From Paraburkholderia aspalathi (GTDB lineage: Bacteria > Pseudomonadota > Gammaproteobacteria > Burkholderiales > Burkholderiaceae): a stretch of 64,000 nucleotides of DNA. Below, one piece after another: positions 36,901-44,830 of this stretch. Under the pieces are notes generated by a model. That model searched no databases. It was not told the origin of the DNA and was given only the letters and a program-made list of their open reading frames with translations. The stretch lies in NCBI RefSeq assembly GCF_900116445.1, contig NZ_FPBH01000025.1, positions 96,047 through 160,046 on the forward strand, in the 5' to 3' direction. The translations under genes were made by a program, and so were the position numbers. Numbering within the stretch: the stretch's first letter is position 1; each line of letters begins with the position of its first letter.

Positions 36901-36972
36901 GTGCAGTTGCCGTTGGTGTTGGTTTTGTTGCCGGTTTTGTTGAAGTTGTTGATGAAGGAAGGGCCCATTTAA
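33922..36972 (+). CDS. RND efflux pump inner-membrane protein
   Basis: 1016 residues, the usual length. Twelve membrane helices and two periplasmic loops. Helix IV carries GLVIDDAIVMIEHI, with the paired Asp residues of the proton relay. It works by proton antiport with the adaptor and channel encoded upstream. The substrate is not clear; sequence texture is nearer to multidrug or small-organic exporters than to the CusA metal type. Codon use changes in the last 400 bp towards lower GC third positions (many TTG and GTT codons), just before the repeat element. Confidence 0.92.
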   Translation: MNFGQWMQKHRRSLLFVIALLAIAGALTAFRLPISLFPNVAFPRAVVSLDAGDRPAEQMATLVTMPVEEALRRVPNVRDVESTTSRGAAEISINFDWGTDMAQATLQAQSAISEILATLPQGTSMQVRRMDPTVFPVLAYSLTSNQQSLSALRDLAQFQMRPLLSSVEGVARVEVTGGAQDEFEVAIDPARLAAYKISLPDVSKAIGASNVLMATGRIEDHYKLYLVIANTTITQLDELRNVVVSTNGATQIRLGDIATVRQGVVPQWMRVTADGQDAVLLNVYQQPGANSVAMAKAIRAKLADFQHQMPVGVHLSNWYDQSELVIASATSVRDAIMIGVVLAAFTLFAFLRNWKITAIAVALVPVVMAATILLLDVFGMGFNIMTLGGMAAAVGLVIDDAIVMIEHIVRRMREGGAHKFHGRVMAAALEFTRPLAGSSAATLIIFVPLAFLSGVTGAFFKALSVTMASALFISFLVTWLAVPILCDRWLKPKDAEEHKETRFASWMNRRYGFVIERVTARPVLVLLGLVPLIVVAAFAFTRVGSGFMPSMDEGGFVLDYHTEPGTSVTETDRLMKQIEGIIRANPNVATYSRRTGAGLGGDLNEPNKGDFFVRLKSTGREPIETVMEEIRSKIETQVPGVNIELAQLMEDLIGDLTAVPQPVQIKIYSDDQNTLDTTARKVAAQIGKIQGVVDVNDGINPAGDALELHIRPEAAAAEGMDPQSIAQAVSDMVEGNVATQFQTGPKTVGVRVRVAGALKLTDTQLGLLQIRAPDGHLFALNRVADQVPVTGQPEISRDNLKRMVAVTARIDGRDLGSTIADVQKTLSDKSLLPTGVYYELGGLYQQQQIAFRGLLSVFGAAIALVFGLLLFLYERFRIALAVMAMPLLAAGAVFIGLWITGIELNISAMMGMTMIIGIVTEVAIFYVSELQGLVRDEGIAVEEALIAAGRNRLRPIAMTTIAAILALLPLAFALGQGAAMQQPLAVAIISGLIVQLPLVLVLLPVLLKLLMKEGPI

Positions 36973-36985
36973 TGGGCTGGGGTTT

Positions 36986-37660
36986 TGCCTGCGCGGCGCT
37001 TGTTGTTCGTGGCTCTGGCCTTGGTGCCTTTCCTTGCATTGTTAGTGGTCTTTTAGCGTTCCCCCTGTGCGGGGGGGCACCTACTTTTCTTTGCCGCCGC
37101 AAAGAAAAGTAGGCAAAAGAAAGCGGCTAGAAGCCCCTGCTAAGCGGGTCCCGCAGCTCGCTCAGGGTAGTGGTGCATCTGGAATCTGTGTTCGTGCCCA
37201 TGCACGTGCTTGTGACAAGGGCGTCATACGTCCGGCGGCGCTGCGCGCGCCGAAGAGCCGCTCATAAAACCGTTCGCTACGTTTTAACGTCAACGCCTCG
37301 CCGAGGCGAAGCCGAAGACCCCCGCTGCACTCAAACAAACCCCTTGGTTTCCCATGCAGACCCGTCCGCGACGCACGCAGTGCGGAGTGGGAGCTGATGA
37401 CTCCTTTGTCACTAACGCCGAATGTGAGAGAGCACGGATTCCAGTCGCACCACTACCCGCAGCAGACAACGGTGCCCACTTAGCAGGGGCTTCTAGCCGC
37501 TTTCTTTGCTTATCTTTCTTTGCGGCGGCAAAGAAAGTAAGTGCCGCCCCGCACAGGGGCAACGCTAATAGACCACTAACAAATCAAGGAAAGGCACCAA
37601 AGCCAGAACAAGGAAAAGCCAAAACCCTAAGAACACTGACAAACAAGCGCCGCGCAGGCA
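36986..37660. repeat. Long palindromic repeat element, copy 2 (inverted)
   Basis: A 675-bp element with inverted arms (about 36986-37183 and 37440-37660) around a core. It is the same element as 8184-8962, but with the core in the opposite orientation. It fills the gap between the convergent RND pump and hpnK genes: its ends are 13 and 9 bp from their stop codons. Each arm has hairpins like those in copy 1 (CCTACTTTTCTTTGC paired with its complement in the left arm). The arms match one another better than they match copy 1. Frames such as 37067-37267 are repeat-derived; I do not call genes here. Confidence 0.85.
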
Positions 37661-37669
37661 ACAAAAAAA

Positions 37670-38494
37670 TCAACTGCTGAGCACATCTCCAAACCCACCA
37701 ACCCGAACCCCCACTCCCCGAATCGCCTCAGCAACCCGAGGCGACAAAAGCGCCTGCAACTCATCGACGTGTCGATAATCCCTCATCCCATGACTCAAAA
37801 CCCGATCCCCCGCAAACGCCGGATGACAATAAATCTCCCCCACCCCACGAGGCAAATCGGCAAGCGCAGCAAGCCACACCTCCTCATCCATACGCCCACT
37901 ATTGGCAATTCCAACCACATAATCGTTGTGCACGATTCCGGCCCGGTTCAACCTCGCCCGCACCCATGAAATCCACGGCCGCAACCATAGCGGCGCGCCA
38001 ACCTCGAACGGCAAACGCATCGCCCGCATCCCGTACTCGCGGCCAATCTCCAGAATCAACTCGAGCACCGTCGGATGCAAATGAAAATGCTTGTGCGTGT
38101 TGACGTGATCGAGCGTCAACCCCGTCCGCGCAAAAGCGTCGAACTGCGCGCGAATCTCTCGCGCCAGCTGTTTGCGAACGTGCGGCAAGAAGAAAAACCG
38201 CACCCCGTCCCGCACCATGTTGTCGCCAAAGCGGCCATGCTCGTCGAGCAAGGCCGCAATCCCCGCGCGCGGCGTGACCGCGTCGCCGTCCGCCAGTACC
38301 AGATGCAGACCGACCCGCAGCCCCGGGAGTTCGCGGGCACGCGCCACCGCATCGGCCGCGGCAGGCGCGCCGATCATCAGGCTCGCGGCCGTCAGCACGC
38401 CGTGCCGGTGCGCCTGCTCGACCGCCAGATTTACCCGTGAATGCAGGCCGAAATCGTCGGCAGTAACGATCAGGCCGCGCGGCTCAACCACCAT
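37670..38494 (-). CDS. hpnK: Hopanoid deacetylase HpnK
   Basis: 274 residues of the YdjC/ChbG-like deacetylase family. Metal and catalytic motifs: TADDFG near the N-terminus, NTHKHFHLHP in the middle and EIYCHPAF later. In Burkholderia HpnK removes the acetyl group from N-acetylglucosaminyl bacteriohopanetetrol to give BHT glucosamine. The start at 38494 has GGAG eight bases upstream and overlaps the glycosyltransferase gene; an ATG at 38512 lacks a site. Confidence 0.9.
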   Translation of the reverse strand: MVVEPRGLIVTADDFGLHSRVNLAVEQAHRHGVLTAASLMIGAPAAADAVARARELPGLRVGLHLVLADGDAVTPRAGIAALLDEHGRFGDNMVRDGVRFFFLPHVRKQLAREIRAQFDAFARTGLTLDHVNTHKHFHLHPTVLELILEIGREYGMRAMRLPFEVGAPLWLRPWISWVRARLNRAGIVHNDYVVGIANSGRMDEEVWLAALADLPRGVGEIYCHPAFAGDRVLSHGMRDYRHVDELQALLSPRVAEAIRGVGVRVGGFGDVLSS

Positions 38495-39761
38495 CCGAAG
38501 TCTCCATGACATCCATCACACCCATTGCCTTCGCGCGCGTCGTCGACGCGGAGGCCTCAACGGGAACGCGTGCGCCGCGCCACACCACATGCGAGCCGAA
38601 CGCGCCCGCGAGCCATTGCAATGCCAGCAAGGTATCGCGCAACGGCACGAGCGGCAAGTCGTGCCAGAAAGTACGTTCGTGACGCGCGGAACGCAAATGC
38701 AGCAGCATGCGCGCGGCAAAACCGGCCGCCGTGCCGGCGCCGCTCACCAGCGCCGCCCACAAATGCACGCCGCCGGATGGTCCGCTCGCGAGACTGCCGG
38801 TGAGCCACGCGCCGGCCACGAGCCACGGCGTCGGAAACGTGATGAACAGAAATGCAAAGCCAAGCGGATTCACCGAGCGGATCGTGCGCAGCCAACGCGT
38901 CTCACGCTGCCACAAGGCGGAAAAAGTCGGCTCGATAACATCGGTGGCCACCATCACGCGCGAAAGCACCGTGCTAAGGCCGAGCGCGCGCACGTGCTCG
39001 GCAAGCCAGTAGTCATCCGCGAGGCAGTTTTTCAGCGCGTCGAAACCGCCAATGCGCTCGAGCGTCGCGCGGCGCAAGGCCAGCGTCGCGCCGAAACCGA
39101 AGCGGCGCGAGCCGGCCGCGTGCGCGACCCGCACCGACGGCGCGAACCACTCGTTGATGAAGAGCGCGCCGACCCGCGGCCAGAAACCGCCCACACCTTG
39201 CGCCACGTAGAGGCAGGTCACCACGCCCACGCGCGGATCGGCGAGCGGCGCCGCCACGGTGTCGAGATAGTCGGCTTCGACAGCGATGTCGCTATCCGCG
39301 ATCACGATCACATCATGGCGCGCCCGCTCGGCCATATTGATCAGATTGCTGACCTTGAGATTGCTGCCGTGCACGCGCGTATCGACCGCGAGCTCGATGT
39401 CGTGCATCGGATAGGCGGCCTGCAAACGGCGCACCACGGCGATGGCGGGATCGTCCGGCGACGAGACCCCGAGTACGAGCTGGAAATGCCCGTGGCGCTG
39501 GTCGCAGAAGGTTCTGAGATTTTCGTAGAGACGCGGCTCGGCGCCGCACAGCGGCTTGAGCACGCTGACGCCGACATTCGTGAAAGGAGGTAGGGAATCC
39601 GAAGCCCGGGCGGCAGCCGGGACGCTAGCGGCCCTCGCGCGCGCGCCGCGGCGCACTGCGAAGAACGGCATCGCCACCGCGGCCAGCATCGCATAGAGCG
39701 AGGCCGAGACGCAGCCGGATAACAGGATCCATTGGCATGCTGTCAATGCGTGCGCCGCCAT
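38484..39761 (-). CDS. hpnI: Hopanoid glycosyltransferase, HpnI family (copy beside hpnK)
   Basis: 425 residues. A membrane helix at the N-terminus, a GT2/GT21 ceramide-glucosyltransferase-like domain with ADSDI (DxD) and QRETRW (QxxRW), and two or three C-terminal membrane helices. HpnI adds N-acetylglucosamine to bacteriohopanetetrol; because this copy overlaps hpnK, which acts on the product, it is the best candidate for that step. A second family member lies at 43646-44830. Start at 39761 follows the small membrane protein gene by 12 bp. Confidence 0.85.
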   Translation of the reverse strand: MAAHALTACQWILLSGCVSASLYAMLAAVAMPFFAVRRGARARAASVPAAARASDSLPPFTNVGVSVLKPLCGAEPRLYENLRTFCDQRHGHFQLVLGVSSPDDPAIAVVRRLQAAYPMHDIELAVDTRVHGSNLKVSNLINMAERARHDVIVIADSDIAVEADYLDTVAAPLADPRVGVVTCLYVAQGVGGFWPRVGALFINEWFAPSVRVAHAAGSRRFGFGATLALRRATLERIGGFDALKNCLADDYWLAEHVRALGLSTVLSRVMVATDVIEPTFSALWQRETRWLRTIRSVNPLGFAFLFITFPTPWLVAGAWLTGSLASGPSGGVHLWAALVSGAGTAAGFAARMLLHLRSARHERTFWHDLPLVPLRDTLLALQWLAGAFGSHVVWRGARVPVEASASTTRAKAMGVMDVMETSDGG

Positions 39762-39773
39762 CGCCTGTTGCCT

Positions 39774-40118
39774 TCAGTGCCCGGCGAGCATAAATGGTTT
39801 GCCGGTAAAGCGTAGATGAAGAACGACGAACCAGCGCCGCGGGCAGTCCGCTTCAATCAACATGGGGCGGCCGGCAGGCGTGGCGTAATGGCCCTGCTGA
39901 ATGGCGAGATTGAAAGCGGCCTGCGCAAATTGGCGCATCACGATGACGCCGCTCACGATCAGCGCCAGAGCAAGAGCCTGAAACCCCGTGGAACTGAAAA
40001 CCTGCTGCGAAATCGGCAGAACCAGCAGTGCCAGCAAGGCGAGCACTTCGGTAACCATGGCCGTGAGCGAAGCCGCCATTAGATGGGCTCGCAGCATGTC
40101 GGTGGTGACTGGCTTCAT
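39774..40118 (-). CDS. Small membrane protein, first gene of the hpnI-hpnK operon
   Basis: 114 residues with two membrane helices (TAMVTEVLALLALLVLPI and FQALALALIVSGVIVM) and a short soluble C-terminal part. I do not recognise a family. It sits 12 bp before the HpnI-family gene and behind the box promoter at 40320-40352, so it is probably made together with hopanoid-modifying enzymes. The frame is open to 40334 but the upstream part would overlap the promoter, and MKPVTTDM is the more likely start; its ribosome site is weak. Confidence 0.65.
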   Translation of the reverse strand: MKPVTTDMLRAHLMAASLTAMVTEVLALLALLVLPISQQVFSSTGFQALALALIVSGVIVMRQFAQAAFNLAIQQGHYATPAGRPMLIEADCPRRWFVVLHLRFTGKPFMLAGH

Positions 40119-40319
40119 GGCGTGGTCTCGTGACCTGTAGGAACGCACGGCATCATGCAGTGGCGCGATTCGCCGGCACACGCACCGGTAAAACGCGCCG
40201 ACAGAAGCGCCAACCGTACATTCCATCGATGTGCTTACGATTAAGTTGCGATGATCTGACAACATGACGTAGTTTCGCGTGCCCATGTCGGCCACGCGAC
40301 AGTAACCTGCTGAGGGGCG

Positions 40320-40352
40320 ATAGTAGCGATTCAAGCTGAAGGAAACCTTAAG
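40320..40352 (-). promoter_or_regulatory. PmrA/QseB-type box and -10 of the hpnI-hpnK operon
   Basis: Minus strand: CTTAAG (40352-40347), 5 bp, CTTCAG (40341-40336), 10 bp, TACTAT (40325-40320). The box takes the place of a -35 element, as in promoters activated by OmpR-family regulators with an 11-bp direct repeat. The same layout lies before hpnJ (46341-46373). It also lies about 120 bp upstream of the divergent regulator gene, so it could autoregulate that too. Confidence 0.75.
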
Positions 40353-40469
40353 GAAGAAAGAGGTATAAAGCGTCCAACGAAGATGATCGCTACACTTCGG
40401 ATGTGTGACTCGGCGCTTGCTTAAAAACCGTCGCCGCTATGCAATAGACATCAAACGGAATCTCTCCCC

Positions 40470-41129
40470 ATGCGCGTACTCCTCGTAGAAGACGACGACC
40501 TGATCGGCTGCGGTATTGAAGCGGGACTGCGTCAAGCCGGTTTCACGGTCGACTGGGCTCGCGACGGCCACAAGGCCGGTCTCGCGCTCGACACCACCGC
40601 CTATGCGCTCGTCCTGCTCGATCTCGGCTTGCCCAGGGTGTCGGGTATGGAATTGCTGAAGCGGCTGCGCGACGCCGGCAAGGACGTGCCCGTGCTCGTG
40701 CTAACCGCCAAGGGCACGGTGGTGGATCGCGTCGGCGGCCTCGAAGCGGGCGCCGATGACTACCTCGGCAAACCCTTCGACCTGACCGAACTGATCGCCC
40801 GTTGCCGGGCCCTGCTGCGCCGCGCGCAGGGGCGTAGCGTCGAGGTGATCCGCTATCAGGATCTGACGGTCAATCCCACCGCGCAAACCGTCGAAATCGG
40901 CAATACGCGCGTGCCCCTCACCTCGCGCGAATGGGCCATCCTGATGCAGCTGCTGACCAATCAGGGCATTCCCCAGTCGCGCTCGCGCCTCGAAGAGAGT
41001 TTGTATGGATGGCAGGAAGAAATCGAGAGCAATGCGATCGAGGTCCATGTGTCCAACCTGCGCAAAAAGCTCGGCGCCAAGCTGATCAGAACCGTGCGCA
41101 ATATCGGCTACGTGGTGGAGAAAGCGTAA
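40470..41129 (+). CDS. OmpR-family response regulator, QseB/PmrA-like
   Basis: 219 residues. Receiver with ED at 8-10, phospho-acceptor D51 in VLLDLGLP and K in YLGKPFD; winged-helix domain with ESNAIEVHVSNLRKKLG and a closing IRTVRNIGYVVEKA, as in QseB and PmrA. Its stop overlaps the kinase start. The gene lies between two hopanoid operons whose promoters share one box, and it is the nearest regulator of the class that binds such boxes. A role as regulator of hopanoid decoration is inferred. Confidence 0.92.
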   Translation: MRVLLVEDDDLIGCGIEAGLRQAGFTVDWARDGHKAGLALDTTAYALVLLDLGLPRVSGMELLKRLRDAGKDVPVLVLTAKGTVVDRVGGLEAGADDYLGKPFDLTELIARCRALLRRAQGRSVEVIRYQDLTVNPTAQTVEIGNTRVPLTSREWAILMQLLTNQGIPQSRSRLEESLYGWQEEIESNAIEVHVSNLRKKLGAKLIRTVRNIGYVVEKA

Positions 41130-42529
41130 TGTCGGCATCGATACGCCGCCGTCTGATGATGCTGGTGCTGACCAGCATCGTGCTGATCTGGGGCATCGCG
41201 CTGATCTCGAGCTATCGTCAGGCCACGCGCGAAGTCGGCGAATGGGAAGAAGCACGTCTTGCGGAACTCGCGCAAATCCTCGCGCTGCTCGACGAGCGCA
41301 ATCTGACCACGCTGGCCAATGCGCGCATCGACGTGCGCGAAGAAGAAAAAGGCGGCGAACCCGGCGCGAACAATAGCGACGACGACGATTCCTTGCCGCG
41401 CGACGCGCTATTTCAGGTGCGCAGCGCGAACGGCGACGTGCTGGCGGGCAGCCCGCAACTGCGCGTGCTGCAAGCCTGGGATTTGCCCGTGCCGCCCGCA
41501 AGCGGCGCGCAAAACATGACGCTGGGTGGCCAGATGTGGCACACGTTCACCTTGCGCGATACTGCGCTCGGCCACACGGTGCGCGTGTTCGAACCGGCCA
41601 ATACCCGCAGCGATCTGGTGAGCGGCGTCGCGAGCCGGATCGCCCGCCCTACGCTGATCGCGCTGCCGGTGCTGGCGCTGCTGGTATGGTTCAGCATCGG
41701 CTGGAGCCTGGTGCCGCTCAAGGTCCTCTCCGGCGCCATTCGCGCGCGCGATATCAACCGGCTGGAACCTGTCGATATTGGCCGCGCGCCGACCGAGGTG
41801 CGCCCGCTCGTCGACGCGATCAATCTGGTGCTATCGCGCTTGCGGCACTCTATCGAACGCGAGCGCGCGTTTACCGCCGACGCGGCGCATGAACTGAAAA
41901 CGCCGCTTGCTGCCATCAAGGTGCAGGCGCAAGTCGCACTGGCCGAACCGGACACGGCGCTGCAGCGGGTGGCGATGGAACGCGTGGTGCAAGGCGTCGA
42001 TCGCAGCGCGCGGCTCGCGGAGCAGTTGCTGCTGCTTGCGCGCCTGGATGCGCACGAAACGCTCGCCACGTCGCCACTCAGGCCCGCGGCCGTGGCGAAA
42101 GACGCACTGCTCGCCAACGAGCCCAATGCGCAGCAAAAGGACATTCGCGTAACGCTCACCGGCGACATGCGCGCCGAGATCAATGCGGAGCCCGTCTTGA
42201 TGGGCATCCTGCTCGACAATCTGCTCGATAACGCGATCAAGTATGGACGCACCGGCGGCAGCATCGAAGTTGCCGTGCGGTATGACGCCGGCCGGGTGCA
42301 GCTCACCGTGCGCGACGACGGCCCTGGTGTCGCGCCCAGCGATCTCGCACGCCTCACGAACCGGTTTTTCCGCGCTACCGGCAATCAGGCCACGGGTAGC
42401 GGACTTGGCCTCTCGATCGTCGCGCGAATCGCGGAGCATTTCGGTGCGAGCCTGCATCTCGGCGCAGGGGTCGGCGAGCACGGCCTCGCCGTGGAAGTGT
42501 CGTTTCCTGCTTATGCGGGCGTGGAGTAA
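41129..42529 (+). CDS. Sensor histidine kinase with acidic periplasmic loop, QseC/PmrB-like
   Basis: 466 residues. Two membrane helices (about 8-30 and 172-195) frame a periplasmic domain with an acidic patch (REEEKGGE and SDDDD) that could bind cations or cationic peptides, as the acidic loop of PmrB does. HAMP follows, then HisKA with ADAAHELKTPLAAI and HATPase_c with RDDGPGV and GSGLGLSI. Start overlaps the regulator stop (TAATG). The pair is placed between, and opposite to, the hopanoid operons. Confidence 0.9.
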   Translation: MSASIRRRLMMLVLTSIVLIWGIALISSYRQATREVGEWEEARLAELAQILALLDERNLTTLANARIDVREEEKGGEPGANNSDDDDSLPRDALFQVRSANGDVLAGSPQLRVLQAWDLPVPPASGAQNMTLGGQMWHTFTLRDTALGHTVRVFEPANTRSDLVSGVASRIARPTLIALPVLALLVWFSIGWSLVPLKVLSGAIRARDINRLEPVDIGRAPTEVRPLVDAINLVLSRLRHSIERERAFTADAAHELKTPLAAIKVQAQVALAEPDTALQRVAMERVVQGVDRSARLAEQLLLLARLDAHETLATSPLRPAAVAKDALLANEPNAQQKDIRVTLTGDMRAEINAEPVLMGILLDNLLDNAIKYGRTGGSIEVAVRYDAGRVQLTVRDDGPGVAPSDLARLTNRFFRATGNQATGSGLGLSIVARIAEHFGASLHLGAGVGEHGLAVEVSFPAYAGVE

Positions 42530-42542
42530 TGACGGTGGTGTA

Positions 42543-43568
42543 CTAACGCTGGCTGGCTTCGCCCACGACCGCCCGCCCCGCGGATTCCGCCCGCTTCGGC
42601 TCGCGATTGGCCGACTCGGCAAATTGCCACGCAATGAGTCCGGGTACGAAGATCAGCAGATCGCGAATGCGCCGCGCGCCGGCAAGCGCAAGGCAGATGG
42701 AAGGATCGAGGCCGAACGCGCCGCCGATCAGAATGAAACCGCCCTCCTGCACGCCCAGACCGCCGGGCACAAAGAACGCCGCACTGCTGATCGCCTGGAT
42801 CAGCGATTCGATCACCACCGCCTCGACCAGCGTGACGTGCACGCCGAGAAAGTACAGCGCGAGCCAGATTTCGAGCGAGGTCAGGAAGCACTGCAGCGGC
42901 TGCCAGAAGAACAGATAGCGCAGCACCACGCCGCGCCGGCGCCAGATCAGCTTGATGGCCTGGTCGATCTGAGCGGATTGTCCGACGAGCGCGGCGAGCT
43001 TGCCGCTTGTCATACGATTGAGCACGCGCGTGATGCGCTCGAACGGGCTGGCATGCTGCACGAGTGCGAACAGCACCAGCAGCGGCGTGAGCACCACTAC
43101 GCCCCACGCCAGTTGTCCGGCGAGCCGCAGCGTGTCGGACTGCGCATGGGCGAACAGAAAACCGATGCCGACCATCGTGAACAGCAACTGGCTGATCACC
43201 GTGAGCTGCATATCGACGACGATGCTGCCGACCGCCGTAGAGGGCCGTACGCCCCAACGCTTGAGCATCCGGAACGACACCACCTCGCCGCCGATACGCG
43301 CCACCGGCAACATGCAATTGACGGATTCGCGCACCCAGACCAGATGCAGCATATTGGCAATACTGGGCCGGTTCGCGCCGCGAATCAGCGAGCGCCAGTC
43401 GCAGGCATTGGCGATCATCGGCAGCACGTGCGCGAGCGCCGCGAGAACGAGGCCGGCGCCCGCCGCGCGCAGTGCGCCAAGCACGGCGCCGGGATTGTCC
43501 TGCCAGACCAGCCACAGCGACACCAGCAAGCCGGCAAGTGCGGCGAAGCGGCCGAGATGCTTCATCAT
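42543..43568 (-). CDS. hpnL: Hopanoid-associated membrane protein HpnL
   Basis: 341 residues with about eight membrane helices, in the lysylphosphatidylglycerol synthase membrane-domain family. Motifs such as LPVARIGGEVVSF and FFVPGGLGVQEGGF are typical. HpnL is found with hopanoid genes and is thought to move or expose hopanoids; its exact role is not settled. Two consecutive ATGs (43568, 43565) can start it. It is the third gene after hpnJ and the second glycosyltransferase, 77 bp downstream of the latter, and convergent with the kinase gene. Confidence 0.85.
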   Translation of the reverse strand: MMKHLGRFAALAGLLVSLWLVWQDNPGAVLGALRAAGAGLVLAALAHVLPMIANACDWRSLIRGANRPSIANMLHLVWVRESVNCMLPVARIGGEVVSFRMLKRWGVRPSTAVGSIVVDMQLTVISQLLFTMVGIGFLFAHAQSDTLRLAGQLAWGVVVLTPLLVLFALVQHASPFERITRVLNRMTSGKLAALVGQSAQIDQAIKLIWRRRGVVLRYLFFWQPLQCFLTSLEIWLALYFLGVHVTLVEAVVIESLIQAISSAAFFVPGGLGVQEGGFILIGGAFGLDPSICLALAGARRIRDLLIFVPGLIAWQFAESANREPKRAESAGRAVVGEASQR

Positions 43569-43645
43569 GCGGCCACCCTTTGCACGTGCTTCAGGCACGC
43601 TGCATCGTCCTCATTACGCCCTTCCGGATACCCGCGCATCATTGC

Positions 43646-44830
43646 TTACCCAGCCTGCTGTTCATCCGTCATTCCGTCCTGCGCCGCCGACAGCAGGCCA
43701 TCGCCATCCACTTTGAAACTGAAACCGCGCCAGATCACGCGCGAGGACCAGAAGCTCGCCACGAAAATCGAAAACGATACGATATCCCATAACGGCAACA
43801 GCCACAGGTCGCGATGCGCCTGCTGCAGCGCACGATCGGACACCAATTTCAATACGAGTCGGACGCAGACGGCGACCAGTGCAAGCGACCACGCCCACCA
43901 TGCGCCATCCGAGAACGCGGTGGCGAGCAGCGCAAAGGCTAGCGGGAAAATCAGCACCGAGCCGAGGTGGCCGAGCGGATCGATGCTGCGGATCGTGCGG
44001 CTCCAGCGCAGTTCATGCGCGATCAGTTTCGTCGCGCTGTTTTCAACGCAGGCATGCGAGATCGTGAACGGCGGAATCACCACTTTCTCGCCGATCATGC
44101 GCACGGCCTCGCCGATCGCATGATCCTCGGCCAGGTGCTGCACGAATGGCGTGAAGCCACCAATTTTTTCCAGCGTATCGCGCCGCATCGCGATGCTCTG
44201 TCCGAAGCAGGGGCGCGCGAGACCGAGCGCAAGCCCCGTCACCACGCCGGGCAGGAACTGATAGTTGGTCGCCTTGGCCGACAATCTCGGCCAGAACCCG
44301 GGATCGGGCGCGCCGCGATACACGCAGGTGACGAGACCGACGCCAGGCTTCTGCAATTCGCCGACTACATTGCGCAGATAATCCGGCCCGACGCTCACGT
44401 CACTGTCGGCGAATACCAGCACGTCGTGCCGGGCCTGCGGCAGCATGTTGAGGATGTTGCTGATCTTGCGGTTCGGGCCGTACAGACGTGCGTCGGCGAC
44501 CACGGTGATGTCCGCTTCCGGATGCAGCCGCCGCAGATCGTCGACGGCCTGCAATGCGGGGTCGGCCGAATCGTGCACGCCGAACAGGAATTGCACCGGG
44601 CCCGGATAGTCCTGCTGACAGAAGCTCGAGAGATTGGTGAGTAACGCCCACTCGTTGCCGTGCAGCGGCTTGACGATCGTGACCGGCGGAAAGCTGGTCG
44701 GCTCGGACACCGCTCGCGCGAAGAACCGGCCGATCAGGGCGCCCGCCAACACCGTGTAGGCGATGCCGAAAACCGCCCCCGCCGCACACGCATAGGCCAG
44801 CGTGACGGCGAGCAGATGCACGGCGTTCAC
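43646..44830 (-). CDS. hpnI: Hopanoid glycosyltransferase, HpnI family (copy beside hpnJ)
   Basis: 394 residues. N-terminal membrane helix, GT2/GT21-type domain with ADSDVSVGPDYL (DxD), SRTIRS region preceded by HELRW in the QxxRW position, and C-terminal helices. It overlaps the hpnJ stop by 4 bp, an order seen in other hopanoid clusters. It is a paralogue of the enzyme at 38484-39761; the two may act on different acceptors (tetrol or cyclitol ether) or one may be the main GlcNAc transferase. The sequence alone does not decide. Confidence 0.82.
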   Translation of the reverse strand: MNAVHLLAVTLAYACAAGAVFGIAYTVLAGALIGRFFARAVSEPTSFPPVTIVKPLHGNEWALLTNLSSFCQQDYPGPVQFLFGVHDSADPALQAVDDLRRLHPEADITVVADARLYGPNRKISNILNMLPQARHDVLVFADSDVSVGPDYLRNVVGELQKPGVGLVTCVYRGAPDPGFWPRLSAKATNYQFLPGVVTGLALGLARPCFGQSIAMRRDTLEKIGGFTPFVQHLAEDHAIGEAVRMIGEKVVIPPFTISHACVENSATKLIAHELRWSRTIRSIDPLGHLGSVLIFPLAFALLATAFSDGAWWAWSLALVAVCVRLVLKLVSDRALQQAHRDLWLLPLWDIVSFSIFVASFWSSRVIWRGFSFKVDGDGLLSAAQDGMTDEQQAG

